In this document: one piece after another, positions 35,617 through 44,909 of the stretch
How positions within the stretch are numbered: the stretch's first letter is position 1
Layout: each line of letters begins with the position of its first letter
Assembly: GCA_033856235.1 (NCBI GenBank)
Contig: JAWVFI010000083.1
Location: 1-64,000 of the forward strand
DNA: 64,000 nt
Source of the DNA: DASXRU01 sp033856235
GTDB taxonomy: Bacteria > Acidobacteriota > Blastocatellia > Pyrinomonadales > Pyrinomonadaceae
Direction: 5' to 3'
The notes under the pieces: generated by a model
What the model saw: the letters and a program-made list of their open reading frames with translations, nothing else
What the model was told of the DNA's origin: nothing
Databases searched by the model: none
Made by a program: the position numbers and the translations under genes

Positions 35617-36720
35617 CTAGATTTTCTTTTGGACCAATACCTGGAAGCTCGCGGCCATGCCGTTAGGTAAGATCATCTCCCGTGCAGCAGTGCTTAACCG
35701 CAACCGTTCGGCATCGCCTTCGGCGCGCTGGATTTGCAACTCAAGCGCGTCCAGCAAACCTGCTTCCAGAAGGAAACGATCTTGCCTCTTGAAGTCCACA
35801 GTCTCCAATCCCAGCTCACGTCCCGCGCGTTTCACTAAGCTCCAATCGATTGTGCTGGTCAGGTCCTGATCGCCGGGGCGAGCAAGCACTTCATCCACCA
35901 GCTGATGGCGATGAAAAGCTCGGAGCGAACCTTCGGGTCTTAGTGATGAATCAAACAACTCACTCGCTTCCGCGCCGTAATCCACCGTGACGAGGTAAAA
36001 CTTCGTCAACTTGCTCGCGACACTTTGCAGCCACTTGCTGATCTCCAGATTTACATCAGCGATTTGCCCCTCTTCAAGCGCGACCTCTGATGCCGCCAGG
36101 TATTCCTCAATCGCCGGATTTGAGAGTAGTCCGGTCGTCCATTTAAAGCCGCCATCAACGGCAACGTCCACGTAAAGCTCCAGCAACTGCCCGTTTATCA
36201 CGGTCACCCGGTGCACCGGAAACGCATCAAGCAATTCGTTGGAAAATATTATCCCGGCATTGATCTGGTCGCCATCATCCAGGGATTTGAACTCGACGCG
36301 ATCAGCAAAGGAACTCAGTTGGGGGGCCAAACGGGAATCGCTGCGGCGTTCGTCGATGATATAGCGAGTAGCGGCAAATACTTCGGAGTAACCAGTCTGT
36401 AACGTTTCGAGCACACCGCAAGCAAAGCTGCCATCGCCAGCGCCGGCTTCCAGTATGGTCCAGGCGGCCGGACTATCTAGTTCTGCATATAACTTGACGA
36501 AGTAACGGGCGAAGGTGGCTGCAAATAGAGTGCTGCGCTCGGGGCTGGTGCGATAATCGCCTTCCCTGCCCCAGTGTCGAAGATCAGTTCGGCGATAATA
36601 CCCCCACTCCTCGTCATAAAGCGCCGCGTCCATCCAGTCGCGGAAGGTAATTGGACCATCACGCCTAATGCGTTCACATAATCGGTGCTGAAGAACTGAA
36701 AAGTTGGTAGGTTGAGCCAT
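35617..36720 (-). CDS. SAM-dependent methyltransferase of the MidA/NDUFAF7 (DUF185) family
   Basis: The protein resembles the mitochondrial complex I assembly methyltransferase NDUFAF7/MidA and its bacterial relatives, which methylate protein arginine. Seen here are RRDGPITFRDWMDAALYDEEWGYY at the N-terminus (in part: ITFRDWMDAALYD), then the SAM loop ILEAGAGDGSFACGVL, IIFSNELLDAFPVHRV and a DYG motif (VTVDYGAEASELF). The protein is about 367 aa. I choose the ATG at 36720; a TTG at 36729 is also in frame. The zinc-ribbon gene lies just upstream with a gap of a few tens of bases. Bacterial substrates for this family are not established as far as I know. Confidence 0.85.
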   Translation of the reverse strand: MAQPTNFSVLQHRLCERIRRDGPITFRDWMDAALYDEEWGYYRRTDLRHWGREGDYRTSPERSTLFAATFARYFVKLYAELDSPAAWTILEAGAGDGSFACGVLETLQTGYSEVFAATRYIIDERRSDSRLAPQLSSFADRVEFKSLDDGDQINAGIIFSNELLDAFPVHRVTVINGQLLELYVDVAVDGGFKWTTGLLSNPAIEEYLAASEVALEEGQIADVNLEISKWLQSVASKLTKFYLVTVDYGAEASELFDSSLRPEGSLRAFHRHQLVDEVLARPGDQDLTSTIDWSLVKRAGRELGLETVDFKRQDRFLLEAGLLDALELQIQRAEGDAERLRLSTAAREMILPNGMAASFQVLVQKKI

Positions 36721-36745
36721 CCGGGACAATTCAGGCCCGAGAGTG

Positions 36746-37306
36746 TCAGCGATTTGTCGAGTCGTCCTTATCCAGCAACCGGGTGGTATTCTCGGTTACG
36801 CTGGGCGGGCGCACCAACTCCGCGGTGTTTGGCCGTTGCAGCCACGCACCCTGATGCGAAGTATTAGCGGGAGGCAGCGCGGCGCTGCGATCCAACACGC
36901 CGAGCTGGGCCGGCATTGGCGGCGCGACGTAAGGCATCATTATGCGGGGCCCTTTGGGCGCGCCGTCTTCGAAAAGCCCGGCATACATCATTCGCAACAC
37001 GCCGCCTGCAAATAGAATTAGTGCCGTCATGGCGGTGAGCATTCCGAACAGGTCACCCAGGCGGCCCTGTGAATACGAGGCGAGCACGCCGAACAATGGC
37101 ACGATCAGAGCTCCCAGAATAAGCATCATCCCACCTTGGCGCACGCCCTTCTTACGCGGCGATATCGTCGGAGGGCCTTGCTGATGCGTTGGCAACAGGC
37201 CCCCGCTTGCCAGCAGGTGCATTACGCCTTCCAGCGGAAAGCCGCAACGCGAACAGAACCGCACCACTTCATTGATTTGCTGTTGGCCGCAATGGGGACA
37301 GTACAT
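36746..37306 (-). CDS. Zinc-ribbon membrane protein
   Basis: The N-terminus is a zinc ribbon with CPHC (Cys3, Cys6) and CSRC (Cys18, Cys21). Two membrane helices follow: GGMMLILGALIVPLFGVLAS near residue 58 and MLTAMTALILFAGGVLRMM near residue 90. The C-terminal tail of about 75 residues is hydrophilic and Pro/Ala-rich. This is a common small-membrane-protein plan without a defined activity. The ATG at 37306 lies 20 bases after the preceding gene, so it belongs to the cluster at 35617-38157. Confidence 0.7.
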   Translation of the reverse strand: MYCPHCGQQQINEVVRFCSRCGFPLEGVMHLLASGGLLPTHQQGPPTISPRKKGVRQGGMMLILGALIVPLFGVLASYSQGRLGDLFGMLTAMTALILFAGGVLRMMYAGLFEDGAPKGPRIMMPYVAPPMPAQLGVLDRSAALPPANTSHQGAWLQRPNTAELVRPPSVTENTTRLLDKDDSTNR

Positions 37307-37326
37307 TCAGAGGCCTCTATAAAAGT

Positions 37327-37809
37327 TCAATAGTCGTTTGCCGGCGCGCTCGGCGCATCATCCCGAAGTTCAAAAGCGCGACTCTGCAAAGTGGCGGCGC
37401 GGGAGATGGTCTCTCGAAACAGGCTCAGCAAAGTCTGCCGCTGACCAGACGGTACGACTACTTCCCTTGCGAGATCTTCATCGCCCCGGAGACTGTCGAA
37501 GGCGCGCCGGCGGGTTGTTTCCACTTCATTCAAATACTCGATGAGGAGTCGCGGCGTATTCAAAGTCTCCGGCAAGGTCCATTCGAACGGGTCGTCCCAG
37601 AGATTCGCCGTGAGGCCGCCAAACGTTTGCTCCACCACTGCGGCCCCGCGAAGGATCTCTTTGCGGAACGGCCCAGTTTTTCCTCCCGCTGGCGAGAATT
37701 CCGGCGGCTCCAGCCCCGTTATGCTGACTAGTTCGCATGCGTTGCGATGAAGCCGCGCGAATTCCTCGTCGAGCTCCGTTATCTGTGCTCGCGGGCTTGG
37801 GCCCTTCAT
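37327..37809 (-). CDS. Small helical protein, possibly DinB-like
   Basis: The protein has 160 residues and is predicted to be mostly helical and soluble. The pattern of a long first helix, a KEILRGAAVVEQ helix, a loop with LWDDPFEWTLPE, then LIEYLNEVETTRRRAFDSL recalls the DinB/DUF1572 four-helix fold. The three His ligands of metal-binding DinB proteins are not evident, so any such member would be non-canonical. Its ATG (37809-37807) directly abuts the TAA of the upstream lipoprotein gene (37812-37810) with no gap, which indicates co-translation. Confidence 0.5.
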   Translation of the reverse strand: MKGPSPRAQITELDEEFARLHRNACELVSITGLEPPEFSPAGGKTGPFRKEILRGAAVVEQTFGGLTANLWDDPFEWTLPETLNTPRLLIEYLNEVETTRRRAFDSLRGDEDLAREVVVPSGQRQTLLSLFRETISRAATLQSRAFELRDDAPSAPANDY

Positions 37810-38157
37810 TTACTTCGCTCGCCGGTCGCTTTCCTCCAGCACCGTGCCAAAGCTGCGCCCGCCAAAACTGAAGCCCGTGTGTAATCGCCCGGAGGCCCCA
37901 ATGCGCGAGCCTCGTGCCGGCACGCCGCGCGTGGTTGCCACCCAAAGCTTGCCGGTACCGTCGTCGATTTCATAAGTACCGTTTCCCATTACGCCATAGC
38001 TGTCCGTTACGGTACCCACGATCGCAACTTCTTTGTTCTTGTACCGTGCCGGGTCGGCATTGATTTTGGAAATCGTGGTCCGGCTGGGACACGCGGTCAG
38101 AAACAAACTTAAGGCACAAACTACCGCCAGGCACGCGCTGTTTCGAATTAGTCTCAT
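37810..38157 (-). CDS. OB-fold lipoprotein
   Basis: The 115-residue protein begins with a lipoprotein signal peptide whose lipobox is LTAC (Cys near residue 23). The remainder has the look of a small OB-fold: ISKINADPARYKNKEVAIVGTV, then GNGTYEIDDGTGKLWVAT and a final RIGASGRLHTGF strand region. Such domains often bind oligonucleotides, oligosaccharides or proteins, but no ligand can be assigned. It is probably anchored in the outer or inner membrane. It appears to be the first gene of a four-gene cluster reading toward the methyltransferase. Confidence 0.75.
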   Translation of the reverse strand: MRLIRNSACLAVVCALSLFLTACPSRTTISKINADPARYKNKEVAIVGTVTDSYGVMGNGTYEIDDGTGKLWVATTRGVPARGSRIGASGRLHTGFSFGGRSFGTVLEESDRRAK

Positions 38158-38236
38158 CGCATCTCCTTTTTCACATCTCTAGAATTCAAGGGAGAGCGGT
38201 TTAGGTTTTGGGGCCACTCTGGGTCAAGTCGAGCAA

Positions 38237-38271
38237 CGAAGGGGGCGCCCACGGAGCGACGCCCCTTACAA
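38237..38271. repeat. GC-rich hairpin repeat, copy 2 (3' end of the aldehyde dehydrogenase gene)
   Basis: This is a second copy of the element at 1-34. GGGGGCG and CGCCCC arms can pair around CCACGGAG. It begins three bases after the aldehyde dehydrogenase stop codon on the minus strand. It could act as an mRNA 3'-end stabiliser or terminator, although no long T-run follows. Confidence 0.6.
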
Positions 38272-38274
38272 AAG

Positions 38275-39783
38275 TTATTTTCCAAACCAGCCGATTGGCT
38301 TGCCGGAAAGATCCACCCACACGCTCTTCGTTTGAGTGTAGAGCTGGAGGGCGTGCTTGCCCATCTCACGGCCATAGCCTGATTGCTTAAAGCCGCCAAA
38401 AGGCGAAGCCGCATTGAACATGTTGAAGGTATTGATCCAGATCACGCCGGCCTTGATGTTGCGGGCGAAACGATGCGCACGCGCCAGGTCCTTCGTCCAG
38501 ATACCGGCGGACAATCCGTAGATTGTGTCGTTTGCCTGTTTTATCAAATCGTCTTCGTCGGTGAACGTGATCACTGATGTCACCGGGCCGAATATCTCTT
38601 CCTGGGCCACGCGCATCTTGTTGTTCACTTCGCTGAAGATTGTCGGCTTGAAGAAGTAACCGTTCTTGAACCCCTCATCGAGCTGGGGCGATTCGCCGCC
38701 GCTGAAAACGGTCGCGCCCTCTGTGCGGGCGATGTCGACGTAGCCCTTGATACGATCGAGCTGTTCGCAGGAAACCTGCGGGCCCATCTGCGTTCCCTTG
38801 TCCATCGGGTCGCCGACCTTTACGCCTTCGGCCCTTGTCTTGAAGCGATCAAGAAACTCGTCCTTAACTTTGGCGTCCAGGAAAATGCGCGAGCCGGCGC
38901 AGCACACCTGGCCCTGATTGAAGAAGATGCCCATCATCGCTCCGTCGATGGCCTGATCCAGATCGGCATCGGCGAAGACAATATTCGGGGCTTTGCCGCC
39001 CAGTTCGAGGGAGACCTTCGTCAAATTATCAGCCGCCACTCGGGCGATGATTTTCCCCACCTCGGTCGAACCGGTGAAAGCAATCTTATCGATACCCGGA
39101 TGCGCGGCCAGCGCGGCCCCCGCAGTCTCACCATAGCCGGGAACGATGTTCACGACGCCATTCGGAAAGCCCGCTTCCTGGATCAGTTTGGCTAATTCCA
39201 TCGCGCCGGCAGGGGTTTGCTCTGCGGGCTTCAGCACGACGGTGTTGCCGGCCGCGAGCGCAGGCGCCAGTTTCCAGGCAGCCATTAAGAGGGGAAAGTT
39301 CCAGGGAATGATCTGACCGCAGACTCCAACTGGCTCGCGCAAAGTGTAGTTAAACATATCGCCCGGCACGGGAATCGTCTCGCCTTCGATCTTTGTTGCC
39401 CAACCGGCAAAGTATTCGAAGTTCTCGACTGCCTGCGGGACGTCAACATACATCGACTCGCGAATGGGCTTGCCGTTGTCGCTGGTTTCGGTTTCGGCCA
39501 ACTGGGCGGCATTCTGCTCGATTAATTGAGCCAGCTTGTAAATCATGCGCCCGCGGTCGCGCGCGCTGATCTTCGACCACTTCCCTTCGAAAGCGCGGCG
39601 CGCGGCGATGACGGCCTTGTCGATATCGGCCGCCTCGCCCTCGGCAACGTCAGCAAACGTGTCGCCCGTCGCCGGGTTCGGAGTGCTAAAGGTCTTGCCC
39701 GATTCGGCATCGACGAATTCACCATCGATAAACAATTGGTATTTGCGTGTGTTAGTGGTTTCTGCCGGTTTTACGGATGACAT
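38275..39783 (-). CDS. NAD(P)-dependent aldehyde dehydrogenase
   Basis: The enzyme oxidises an aldehyde to its acid. The length (502 aa) and motifs fit the ALDH1/2-like group: IIPWNFPLLMAAWKLAPAL, the FTGSTEVG cofactor loop, the general base Glu in LELGGKAP (about residue 261) and the nucleophile Cys in GQVCCAG (about residue 294), then EEIFGPV and GGFKQSGYGREMG. The substrate is not predictable; broad aliphatic aldehydes or betaine aldehyde are possible. Two adjacent Cys residues occur at the active site, as in many relatives. The gene stands alone, with a hairpin repeat directly after its stop and a palindrome (39808-39830) in its upstream region. Confidence 0.93.
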   Translation of the reverse strand: MSSVKPAETTNTRKYQLFIDGEFVDAESGKTFSTPNPATGDTFADVAEGEAADIDKAVIAARRAFEGKWSKISARDRGRMIYKLAQLIEQNAAQLAETETSDNGKPIRESMYVDVPQAVENFEYFAGWATKIEGETIPVPGDMFNYTLREPVGVCGQIIPWNFPLLMAAWKLAPALAAGNTVVLKPAEQTPAGAMELAKLIQEAGFPNGVVNIVPGYGETAGAALAAHPGIDKIAFTGSTEVGKIIARVAADNLTKVSLELGGKAPNIVFADADLDQAIDGAMMGIFFNQGQVCCAGSRIFLDAKVKDEFLDRFKTRAEGVKVGDPMDKGTQMGPQVSCEQLDRIKGYVDIARTEGATVFSGGESPQLDEGFKNGYFFKPTIFSEVNNKMRVAQEEIFGPVTSVITFTDEDDLIKQANDTIYGLSAGIWTKDLARAHRFARNIKAGVIWINTFNMFNAASPFGGFKQSGYGREMGKHALQLYTQTKSVWVDLSGKPIGWFGK

Positions 39784-39807
39784 AAAATGCTCCTTTATGT
39801 GACTAGT

Positions 39808-39830
39808 AAGACAGACATTTCAGTCTGTCC
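39808..39830. repeat. Palindrome of the ACTTCAGT family
   Basis: GACAGAC (39810-39816) and GTCTGTC (39823-39829) pair around a TTTCA centre, preceded by GTAA. It belongs to the family described at 43575, 53079 and 55119. Confidence 0.6.
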
Positions 39831-40006
39831 GGTCAGTGCTGTATGGCTTTCGGAACGAACTTTAGCACTGTCGCATTGCCAAAGTCTAAAGCAGTCGGAT
39901 AGTGGGTACGCCAAGCTTTGCATTGCCTGGCGCATGGCCTACGCTTAGGGATGAAAGCGCTGGCCCATTAGACAGTGACTTCGACCTGATGGCGTAGGTT
40001 CGGACG

Positions 40007-42895
40007 TTAGAAATCAGTCGTACCCGCCAGCAACTGTCGGAGGACGTACGGCAGGATACCGCCATGTAGGAAGTAGTCAATCTCAATCGGCGTATCGATG
40101 CGGAGAATTAACGGTACCTCTTCAATTTCGCCCTTCGCGCGATGAATCACCAGGGTCAGGCGCTGGCGTGGGCTGACTTCGCCTTCCAGCCCGGTGACGT
40201 CAAAGGTTTCGCTGCCGTCCAGGTTCAGCGTTTTTGCACTTGTGCCTTCGTTGAACTGGCAAGGCAATACGCCCATGCCCACCAGATTGCTGCGATGGAT
40301 GCGCTCGAAACTTTGCGCGATCACCAGCTTTACACCCAGCAGGCTGGTACCTTTCGCGGCCCAGTCGCGGGAACTGCCGGTGCCGTATTCCTGCCCGGCA
40401 ATTACTACGAGGGGGACACCGTCAGCCTGATATTTCATCGACGCATCGTAGATACTCATGCGCTCGCCGCCCGGTTGGAAAACAGTGGCCCCGCCTTCCG
40501 TCCCCGGAACCATCAGATTTCGAATCCGGACATTCGCGAAGGTGCCGCGCAACATTACCTGATGATTACCACGCCGCGCACCGTAGCTGTTGAAGTCCGC
40601 AATCTCCACACCCAGTTGCTGCAGATACATTCCGGCAGGTGAGTTGGCCTTGATCGCGCCGGCCGGGCTGATGTGATCGGTGGTTACAGAATCGCCGAAG
40701 ATTGCCAGCGGTCGCGCGCCAAAAACATCGTGCATCTTGCCGACCTCCGGGCCAAACCCTTCAAAGTAGGGCGGCTCCTGAATGTAGGTCGATTGGCTGT
40801 CCCATTCATAAACCTGTCCACCGGTGGTCGGGATTTCATTCCACAGCGGATTCTGTTCCGCGAAATCGCTGTACAACTTGCGATAGGTGTCGCTGTCAAA
40901 AGCTGAGCGCATCAACTCGCTGACCTCTTCAGTGCCCGGCCAAATATCGCGAAGGAAAACATCGCCTCCGTCTTTGTCTTGGCCCAAGGGCTCTTGCGAG
41001 AGATCGATGTTCACCCGCCCGGCGAGGGCAAAGGCGACCACGAGCGGCGGGCTCATGAGGAAGTTTGCTTTGATGCTTTGGTGCACACGGGCTTCGAAGT
41101 TGCGATTGCCCGAAAGCACGCTGGCCCCGATCAAATCATTTTCGCTCAAGACCTCTTCAATGCGCGGATCCAGCGGCCCGCTGTTACCGATACAAGTGGT
41201 GCAGCCATATCCAACCAGATTGAAGCCCAGCGCATTCAAATACTGTTGCAGCCCGGCGCGCTCAAGATACTCCGTAACCACGCGGGAGCCAGGGGCCAGA
41301 GAATTCTTCACCGCCGGCCGTACCTGCATTCCGCGTTCGACGGCCTTCTTCGCCAACAACCCGGCGGCCAGCATGACGCTGGGGTTCGAAGTGTTGGTGC
41401 AGGAAGTGATCGCGGCTATCAAAACATCGCCATGACCCAAATCGATTTGAGCTTTGGGAAACTCCTCCGGCAGAACTTCGGCGACGCGATCCGGCGTCGG
41501 CCGGTTATTGACCATTTCTGTTTCCGACCAGACACTCGTATTCTTGGCGCTGAGATCGTTGGTCTTGGTGACCGGCACGCTTTCCGGATGCTGTTCGCCA
41601 CCGCCGGCCACGTGCAGGCCATCGTCGCCGTGCTCGCCAATGTTCGCACCATAGCGCCGGCCAATGTCCTCTTTTGCTTTACCGTAACCGCCTTCGGATA
41701 TGGGCCGGCTCAGGAGTTGATTGAATTCGTTCTTGAGATCCGGAAGTTCAATCCGGTCCTGCGGTCGCTTTGGTCCGGCCACGCTGGGCTGAATGGTGGA
41801 CAAATCCAGATCCAGCACGGTGCTGTAATCGCACTGACCCTTTTCCGGAATGCCGAACATCTCCTGGGCCTGGAAGTAATTCCGGACCGCTTCAACATGT
41901 TCGGCCGGCCTGCCAGTAGCTTCGAGATAAAGACACGTCTCTTCATCCACCGGAAAGAACCCCATCGTGGCCCCGTACTCCGGGGACATGTTCGCGATCG
42001 TCGCGCGATCGGTAGCCGAGAGGCTGGAAGCGCCTTCGCCGTGAAACTCCACAAACTTCCCAACCACTTTCGCCTGCCGCAGCATTTGGGTGACGCGCAA
42101 CACCAGGTCCGTGGCGGTAACCCCGTCGCCTAATTTTCCCGTCATGTGCACGCCCACTACATCCGGCGTCAGGATATAAACTGGCTGGCCCAGCATCGCG
42201 GCTTCCGCCTCGATTCCGCCCACGCCCCAGCCCACAATCCCCAGCCCATTGATCATCGTCGTGTGCGAATCGGTGCCCACGAGGGTGTCCGGATAGTAAA
42301 GTCCCCACTTTTCCCAAACGGACTTCGCCAGGTATTCAAGATTCACCTGATGACAGATACCAATCCCGGGGGGTACCACGCGGAACCCGTCAAAGCCCTG
42401 GGTGCCCCATTTCAGAAACTGGTAACGGGAGTTGTTTCGCTTGAACTCCATCTCGATGTTCTTGGTAAACGCGTCTGCAGTGCTCGAGAAATCCACCTGA
42501 ACGGAGTGGTCGATCACGAGATCGACGGGAACGAGGGGTTCAATGACTCCGGGGTTTTTGCCCAGGCGCGCTACCGCCGAACGCATGGCCGCGAGATCCA
42601 CCAGCAGCGGCACGCCGGTGAAGTCCTGCAACAGCACCCGGGCCACGACGAATGGTATTTCCGCCTTGCGCTCTTCCCGCGGGTGCCAATTCGCCAGCTC
42701 GCGGACGTTGGCCTCAGTGATCTTGACGCCATCGTAGTTGCGCAGCACTGATTCCAGAACAATGCGAATGCTGACGGGGAGTTTCGAAATCGGACCAATG
42801 CCTTCCCTTTGCAATTGCGGCAGCGAGTAGAACTGGCCGGTGCGCCCGTGGTTGGGCTCAAAATCCTGGAGCGAATTAAACAGACTATGCGGCAT
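40007..42895 (-). CDS. acnA: Aconitate hydratase (AcnA type)
   Basis: Aconitase interconverts citrate and isocitrate in the TCA cycle through a [4Fe-4S] cluster. The 962-aa length is slightly above the usual 890-900 and includes a KTNDLSAKNTSVWSETEM insertion. Cluster ligands are visible in AAITSCTNTSNP (Cys about 497) and GCTTCIGNSGPL (Cys about 563 and 566). The C-terminal swivel domain has QEYGTGSSRDWAAKG and ERIHRSNLVGMGVLP. IRP1/AcnA-type rather than AcnB-type order is clear. It is transcribed alone on the minus strand, with 223 bases to the aldehyde dehydrogenase gene. Confidence 0.96.
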   Translation of the reverse strand: MPHSLFNSLQDFEPNHGRTGQFYSLPQLQREGIGPISKLPVSIRIVLESVLRNYDGVKITEANVRELANWHPREERKAEIPFVVARVLLQDFTGVPLLVDLAAMRSAVARLGKNPGVIEPLVPVDLVIDHSVQVDFSSTADAFTKNIEMEFKRNNSRYQFLKWGTQGFDGFRVVPPGIGICHQVNLEYLAKSVWEKWGLYYPDTLVGTDSHTTMINGLGIVGWGVGGIEAEAAMLGQPVYILTPDVVGVHMTGKLGDGVTATDLVLRVTQMLRQAKVVGKFVEFHGEGASSLSATDRATIANMSPEYGATMGFFPVDEETCLYLEATGRPAEHVEAVRNYFQAQEMFGIPEKGQCDYSTVLDLDLSTIQPSVAGPKRPQDRIELPDLKNEFNQLLSRPISEGGYGKAKEDIGRRYGANIGEHGDDGLHVAGGGEQHPESVPVTKTNDLSAKNTSVWSETEMVNNRPTPDRVAEVLPEEFPKAQIDLGHGDVLIAAITSCTNTSNPSVMLAAGLLAKKAVERGMQVRPAVKNSLAPGSRVVTEYLERAGLQQYLNALGFNLVGYGCTTCIGNSGPLDPRIEEVLSENDLIGASVLSGNRNFEARVHQSIKANFLMSPPLVVAFALAGRVNIDLSQEPLGQDKDGGDVFLRDIWPGTEEVSELMRSAFDSDTYRKLYSDFAEQNPLWNEIPTTGGQVYEWDSQSTYIQEPPYFEGFGPEVGKMHDVFGARPLAIFGDSVTTDHISPAGAIKANSPAGMYLQQLGVEIADFNSYGARRGNHQVMLRGTFANVRIRNLMVPGTEGGATVFQPGGERMSIYDASMKYQADGVPLVVIAGQEYGTGSSRDWAAKGTSLLGVKLVIAQSFERIHRSNLVGMGVLPCQFNEGTSAKTLNLDGSETFDVTGLEGEVSPRQRLTLVIHRAKGEIEEVPLILRIDTPIEIDYFLHGGILPYVLRQLLAGTTDF

Positions 42896-43172
42896 AGGAA
42901 TCAGGGCGAGTCCTCAATAGGAAGGTTAAGCGCGGGTTGCGCGTAAACTGTGGTTTGATAGCGTTATGTTGTTTCAGCAAATACAAGTGTAAGAGGCGCG
43001 GGGTGAATCGTCAAGCGAGTGACTTGCGCCAACTAAACTTGATGGATTGCCGATCCTGCGACCCGTTGTTATAGTTGGGCTCCCCCAATCAATCGCGGTT
43101 CAACCGCTGTGGGATTCCGGTTATCGGAGTTCGATATGCTCTGCGTTTGCAGTCGACTAAGGAGGGATGAAC

Positions 43173-43571
43173 GTGGCTAAAGAAGAATCTACAGAATTCG
43201 AATACCTGAGCAACGATCCGGCATATGTACCCGATCCGGAGATCGAGGCGTTCATGGAGGAAGAGATTTCGCGCGCGCCCAAGGATCCCGAACTGCTCGC
43301 CCAACGGCTGCGGAACAATACCGCGGCCTCTCCGATCGATTCCGGTGGGGACCTGGATGCGACCTGGGAGGATGTAAACGAAGATGGCTCGGAAACAGTT
43401 GCCGGGGACAATCCCACGCCCGATCAGTCCGTGGTTGAAGAAAACGCGCGCGCGGTTGGGGTCAGCTTTGAAGACAACGAAGAGCTTGAGTTCATCGACA
43501 AGATCGAACGACGCGATCGCGACCGCTTCGAACTTGATGAACGCTCCAAAGGCGAAGACGACTCGATCTAG
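43173..43571 (+). CDS. Small acidic hypothetical protein
   Basis: The product is a very acidic soluble protein of about 132 aa (MAKEESTEFEYLSND...), probably largely disordered, ending in a charged helix (FIDKIERRDRDRFELDERSKGED). I choose the GTG at 43173 as start because AAGGAGG at 43159-43165 is spaced seven bases from it, whereas the ATG at 43167 would sit almost on top of that site. No family is recognised. A palindrome directly after the stop, followed by a T-rich stretch, probably terminates transcription. Confidence 0.6.
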   Translation: MAKEESTEFEYLSNDPAYVPDPEIEAFMEEEISRAPKDPELLAQRLRNNTAASPIDSGGDLDATWEDVNEDGSETVAGDNPTPDQSVVEENARAVGVSFEDNEELEFIDKIERRDRDRFELDERSKGEDDSI

Positions 43572-43574
43572 GTA

Positions 43575-43606
43575 GGACAGGCACTCCTGCCTGTCCCTTT
43601 TCTTCT
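43575..43606 (+). terminator. Hairpin and T-rich tract after the acidic-protein gene
   Basis: GGACAGGCA (43575-43583) pairs perfectly with TGCCTGTCC (43588-43596) across CTCC and is followed by CTTTTCTTCT. It fits an intrinsic terminator. It also belongs to the palindrome family and is matched in inverted orientation by the copy at 43635-43659. Confidence 0.5.
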
Positions 43607-43634
43607 AAAGATACTGTCTTCAGCCCCAGCAACT

Positions 43635-43659
43635 GGACAGGCAGGAATGCCTGTCCTAC
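43635..43659. repeat. Palindrome, inverted partner of 43572-43596
   Basis: GGACAGGCA and TGCCTGTCC arms flank GGAA, followed by TAC. The 25 bases match the reverse complement of 43572-43596 with one difference. The TAC overlaps the end region of the cyclophilin gene. Confidence 0.6.
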
Positions 43660-44390
43660 TGCGGGAAATTTGATCGCGGCTGCAGCGTTACGCTTTTCAC
43701 TACCACATTCGGATCTGGCCGCTCCGTTCCCTCTTTCACCGGAGCTCCCATGATTATTTCGGCGTTCTTGATCCCGTCAATTACGCGGCCGAATACTGTG
43801 TACTTCTTATCGAAGGCCGGCTGCTGTTTCAGCGTGATGTAGAACTGGCAATTGGCCGTATCAAACGCTTTCTTCTCGCCTTCAGGTGAGCCGCCACCGC
43901 CCTTTCGCGCTGCCCCCACCGTTCCTCGTTCATAGGGCAGATCACTGAACTCTCCCGGGACATTCGGATACGGAGAATCGCCGGTGCCATCATTGGCGGG
44001 GTCCGCATCTTTCGACAACGGATCGCCTCCCTGAATTATTCCCAGCTGCGGATCGATGCGATGAAATGTGGTCCCATCATAAAAGTGTTCGCTGATTAGC
44101 TTCTTGAACCGCTCTACCATTTTAGGTGCGATGTTGGGGTACAACTCAATCACGATCCGGCCGTAGTCGTTGGTCTCGATCACAGCCACGTCCGCATCGG
44201 CCTGTGGCTTGACGCCAGTTTTTATATTTATCGGGACGCTGGGATCCGTTTCGTCATCCAGATCCTTCGAAGCCGTGTTGTCCTTGCCACAGCCTGCCAG
44301 CAAAAAGGCCAGGACTCCGCACAGAAGCAGCAGCGATACGCTCCGCCCCACCTTACGATGTAATCTCGACCTGGTTATGAATTCCTTCAC
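43656..44390 (-). CDS. Lipoprotein cyclophilin-type peptidyl-prolyl isomerase
   Basis: The N-terminus is a lipoprotein signal with lipobox LAGC (Cys near residue 34). The catalytic domain from about residue 65 is a bacterial cyclophilin: GRIVIELYPNIAPKMVERF, FYDGTTFHRI (with the catalytic-type Arg), IIQGGDP, and FYITLKQQPAFDKKYTVFGRV. It would accelerate proline isomerisation of exported proteins at the membrane. A polar linker follows the lipid anchor. It is the last gene of a minus-strand cluster, 38 bases after dtd. Its far end lies next to the paired palindromes at 43575-43659. Confidence 0.9.
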   Translation of the reverse strand: MKEFITRSRLHRKVGRSVSLLLLCGVLAFLLAGCGKDNTASKDLDDETDPSVPINIKTGVKPQADADVAVIETNDYGRIVIELYPNIAPKMVERFKKLISEHFYDGTTFHRIDPQLGIIQGGDPLSKDADPANDGTGDSPYPNVPGEFSDLPYERGTVGAARKGGGGSPEGEKKAFDTANCQFYITLKQQPAFDKKYTVFGRVIDGIKNAEIIMGAPVKEGTERPDPNVVVKSVTLQPRSNFPQ

Positions 44391-44428
44391 TCTGAGTTCC
44401 TCCGGTTATGAAGTCCTATTACTATCAA

Positions 44429-44878
44429 TCAAAACTGCTTGCGACTATCCAGCAGGATTGTCACTGGTCCATCATTGACCAACTCCAGTTCCATCATGGC
44501 GCCAAAGGTGCCGTTCGCCACCTGGCCAATGCTTTTTTGCGCCCGGGCTATGAAGAGCTCGTATAGTGGCTTTGCCATGTCGGGCGCCGCGGCATCTATC
44601 CACGAAGGTCTTAAGCCCCGCCGCACATCTCCATAGAGCGTAAACTGGGAAACGATAAGTAAGCCGCCGCCCACATCCTGCAACGAGCGATTCATCCGAC
44701 CCTGGTCATCATCAAAGATCCGCAGCGAGATCGTTTTATCAACCAGATAGGCCACGTCTTTTTCGGCGTCGTCGTGTGTAATTCCCAATAACACCACCAG
44801 GCCGGCGGCAATTTCGCCGCAGATTTCGCCAGCCACGCTCACCGATGCGCGGGTCACGCGCTGCACCACAACTCGCAT
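44429..44878 (-). CDS. dtd: D-aminoacyl-tRNA deacylase Dtd
   Basis: The enzyme removes D-amino acids (and glycine) mischarged on tRNAs. The 149-aa protein begins MRVVVQRVTRASV, the standard Dtd start, and contains SQFTLYGDVRRGLRPSW and the NDGPVTILLDS motif that carries the Gly-Pro substrate-screening pair. Length and motifs are complete. It lies 31 bases after the TPR/TonB gene and 38 before the cyclophilin gene. Confidence 0.96.
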   Translation of the reverse strand: MRVVVQRVTRASVSVAGEICGEIAAGLVVLLGITHDDAEKDVAYLVDKTISLRIFDDDQGRMNRSLQDVGGGLLIVSQFTLYGDVRRGLRPSWIDAAAPDMAKPLYELFIARAQKSIGQVANGTFGAMMELELVNDGPVTILLDSRKQF

Positions 44879-44909
44879 AGGGGTTACCCGGGCAAGCAGC
44901 CATTAGCTG

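Noticed and set aside
40979..42133. A 384-codon plus-strand frame opposite aconitase
   Set aside because: The minus-strand gene has all aconitase motifs. The plus-strand frame has no recognisable domain and no ribosome-binding site.
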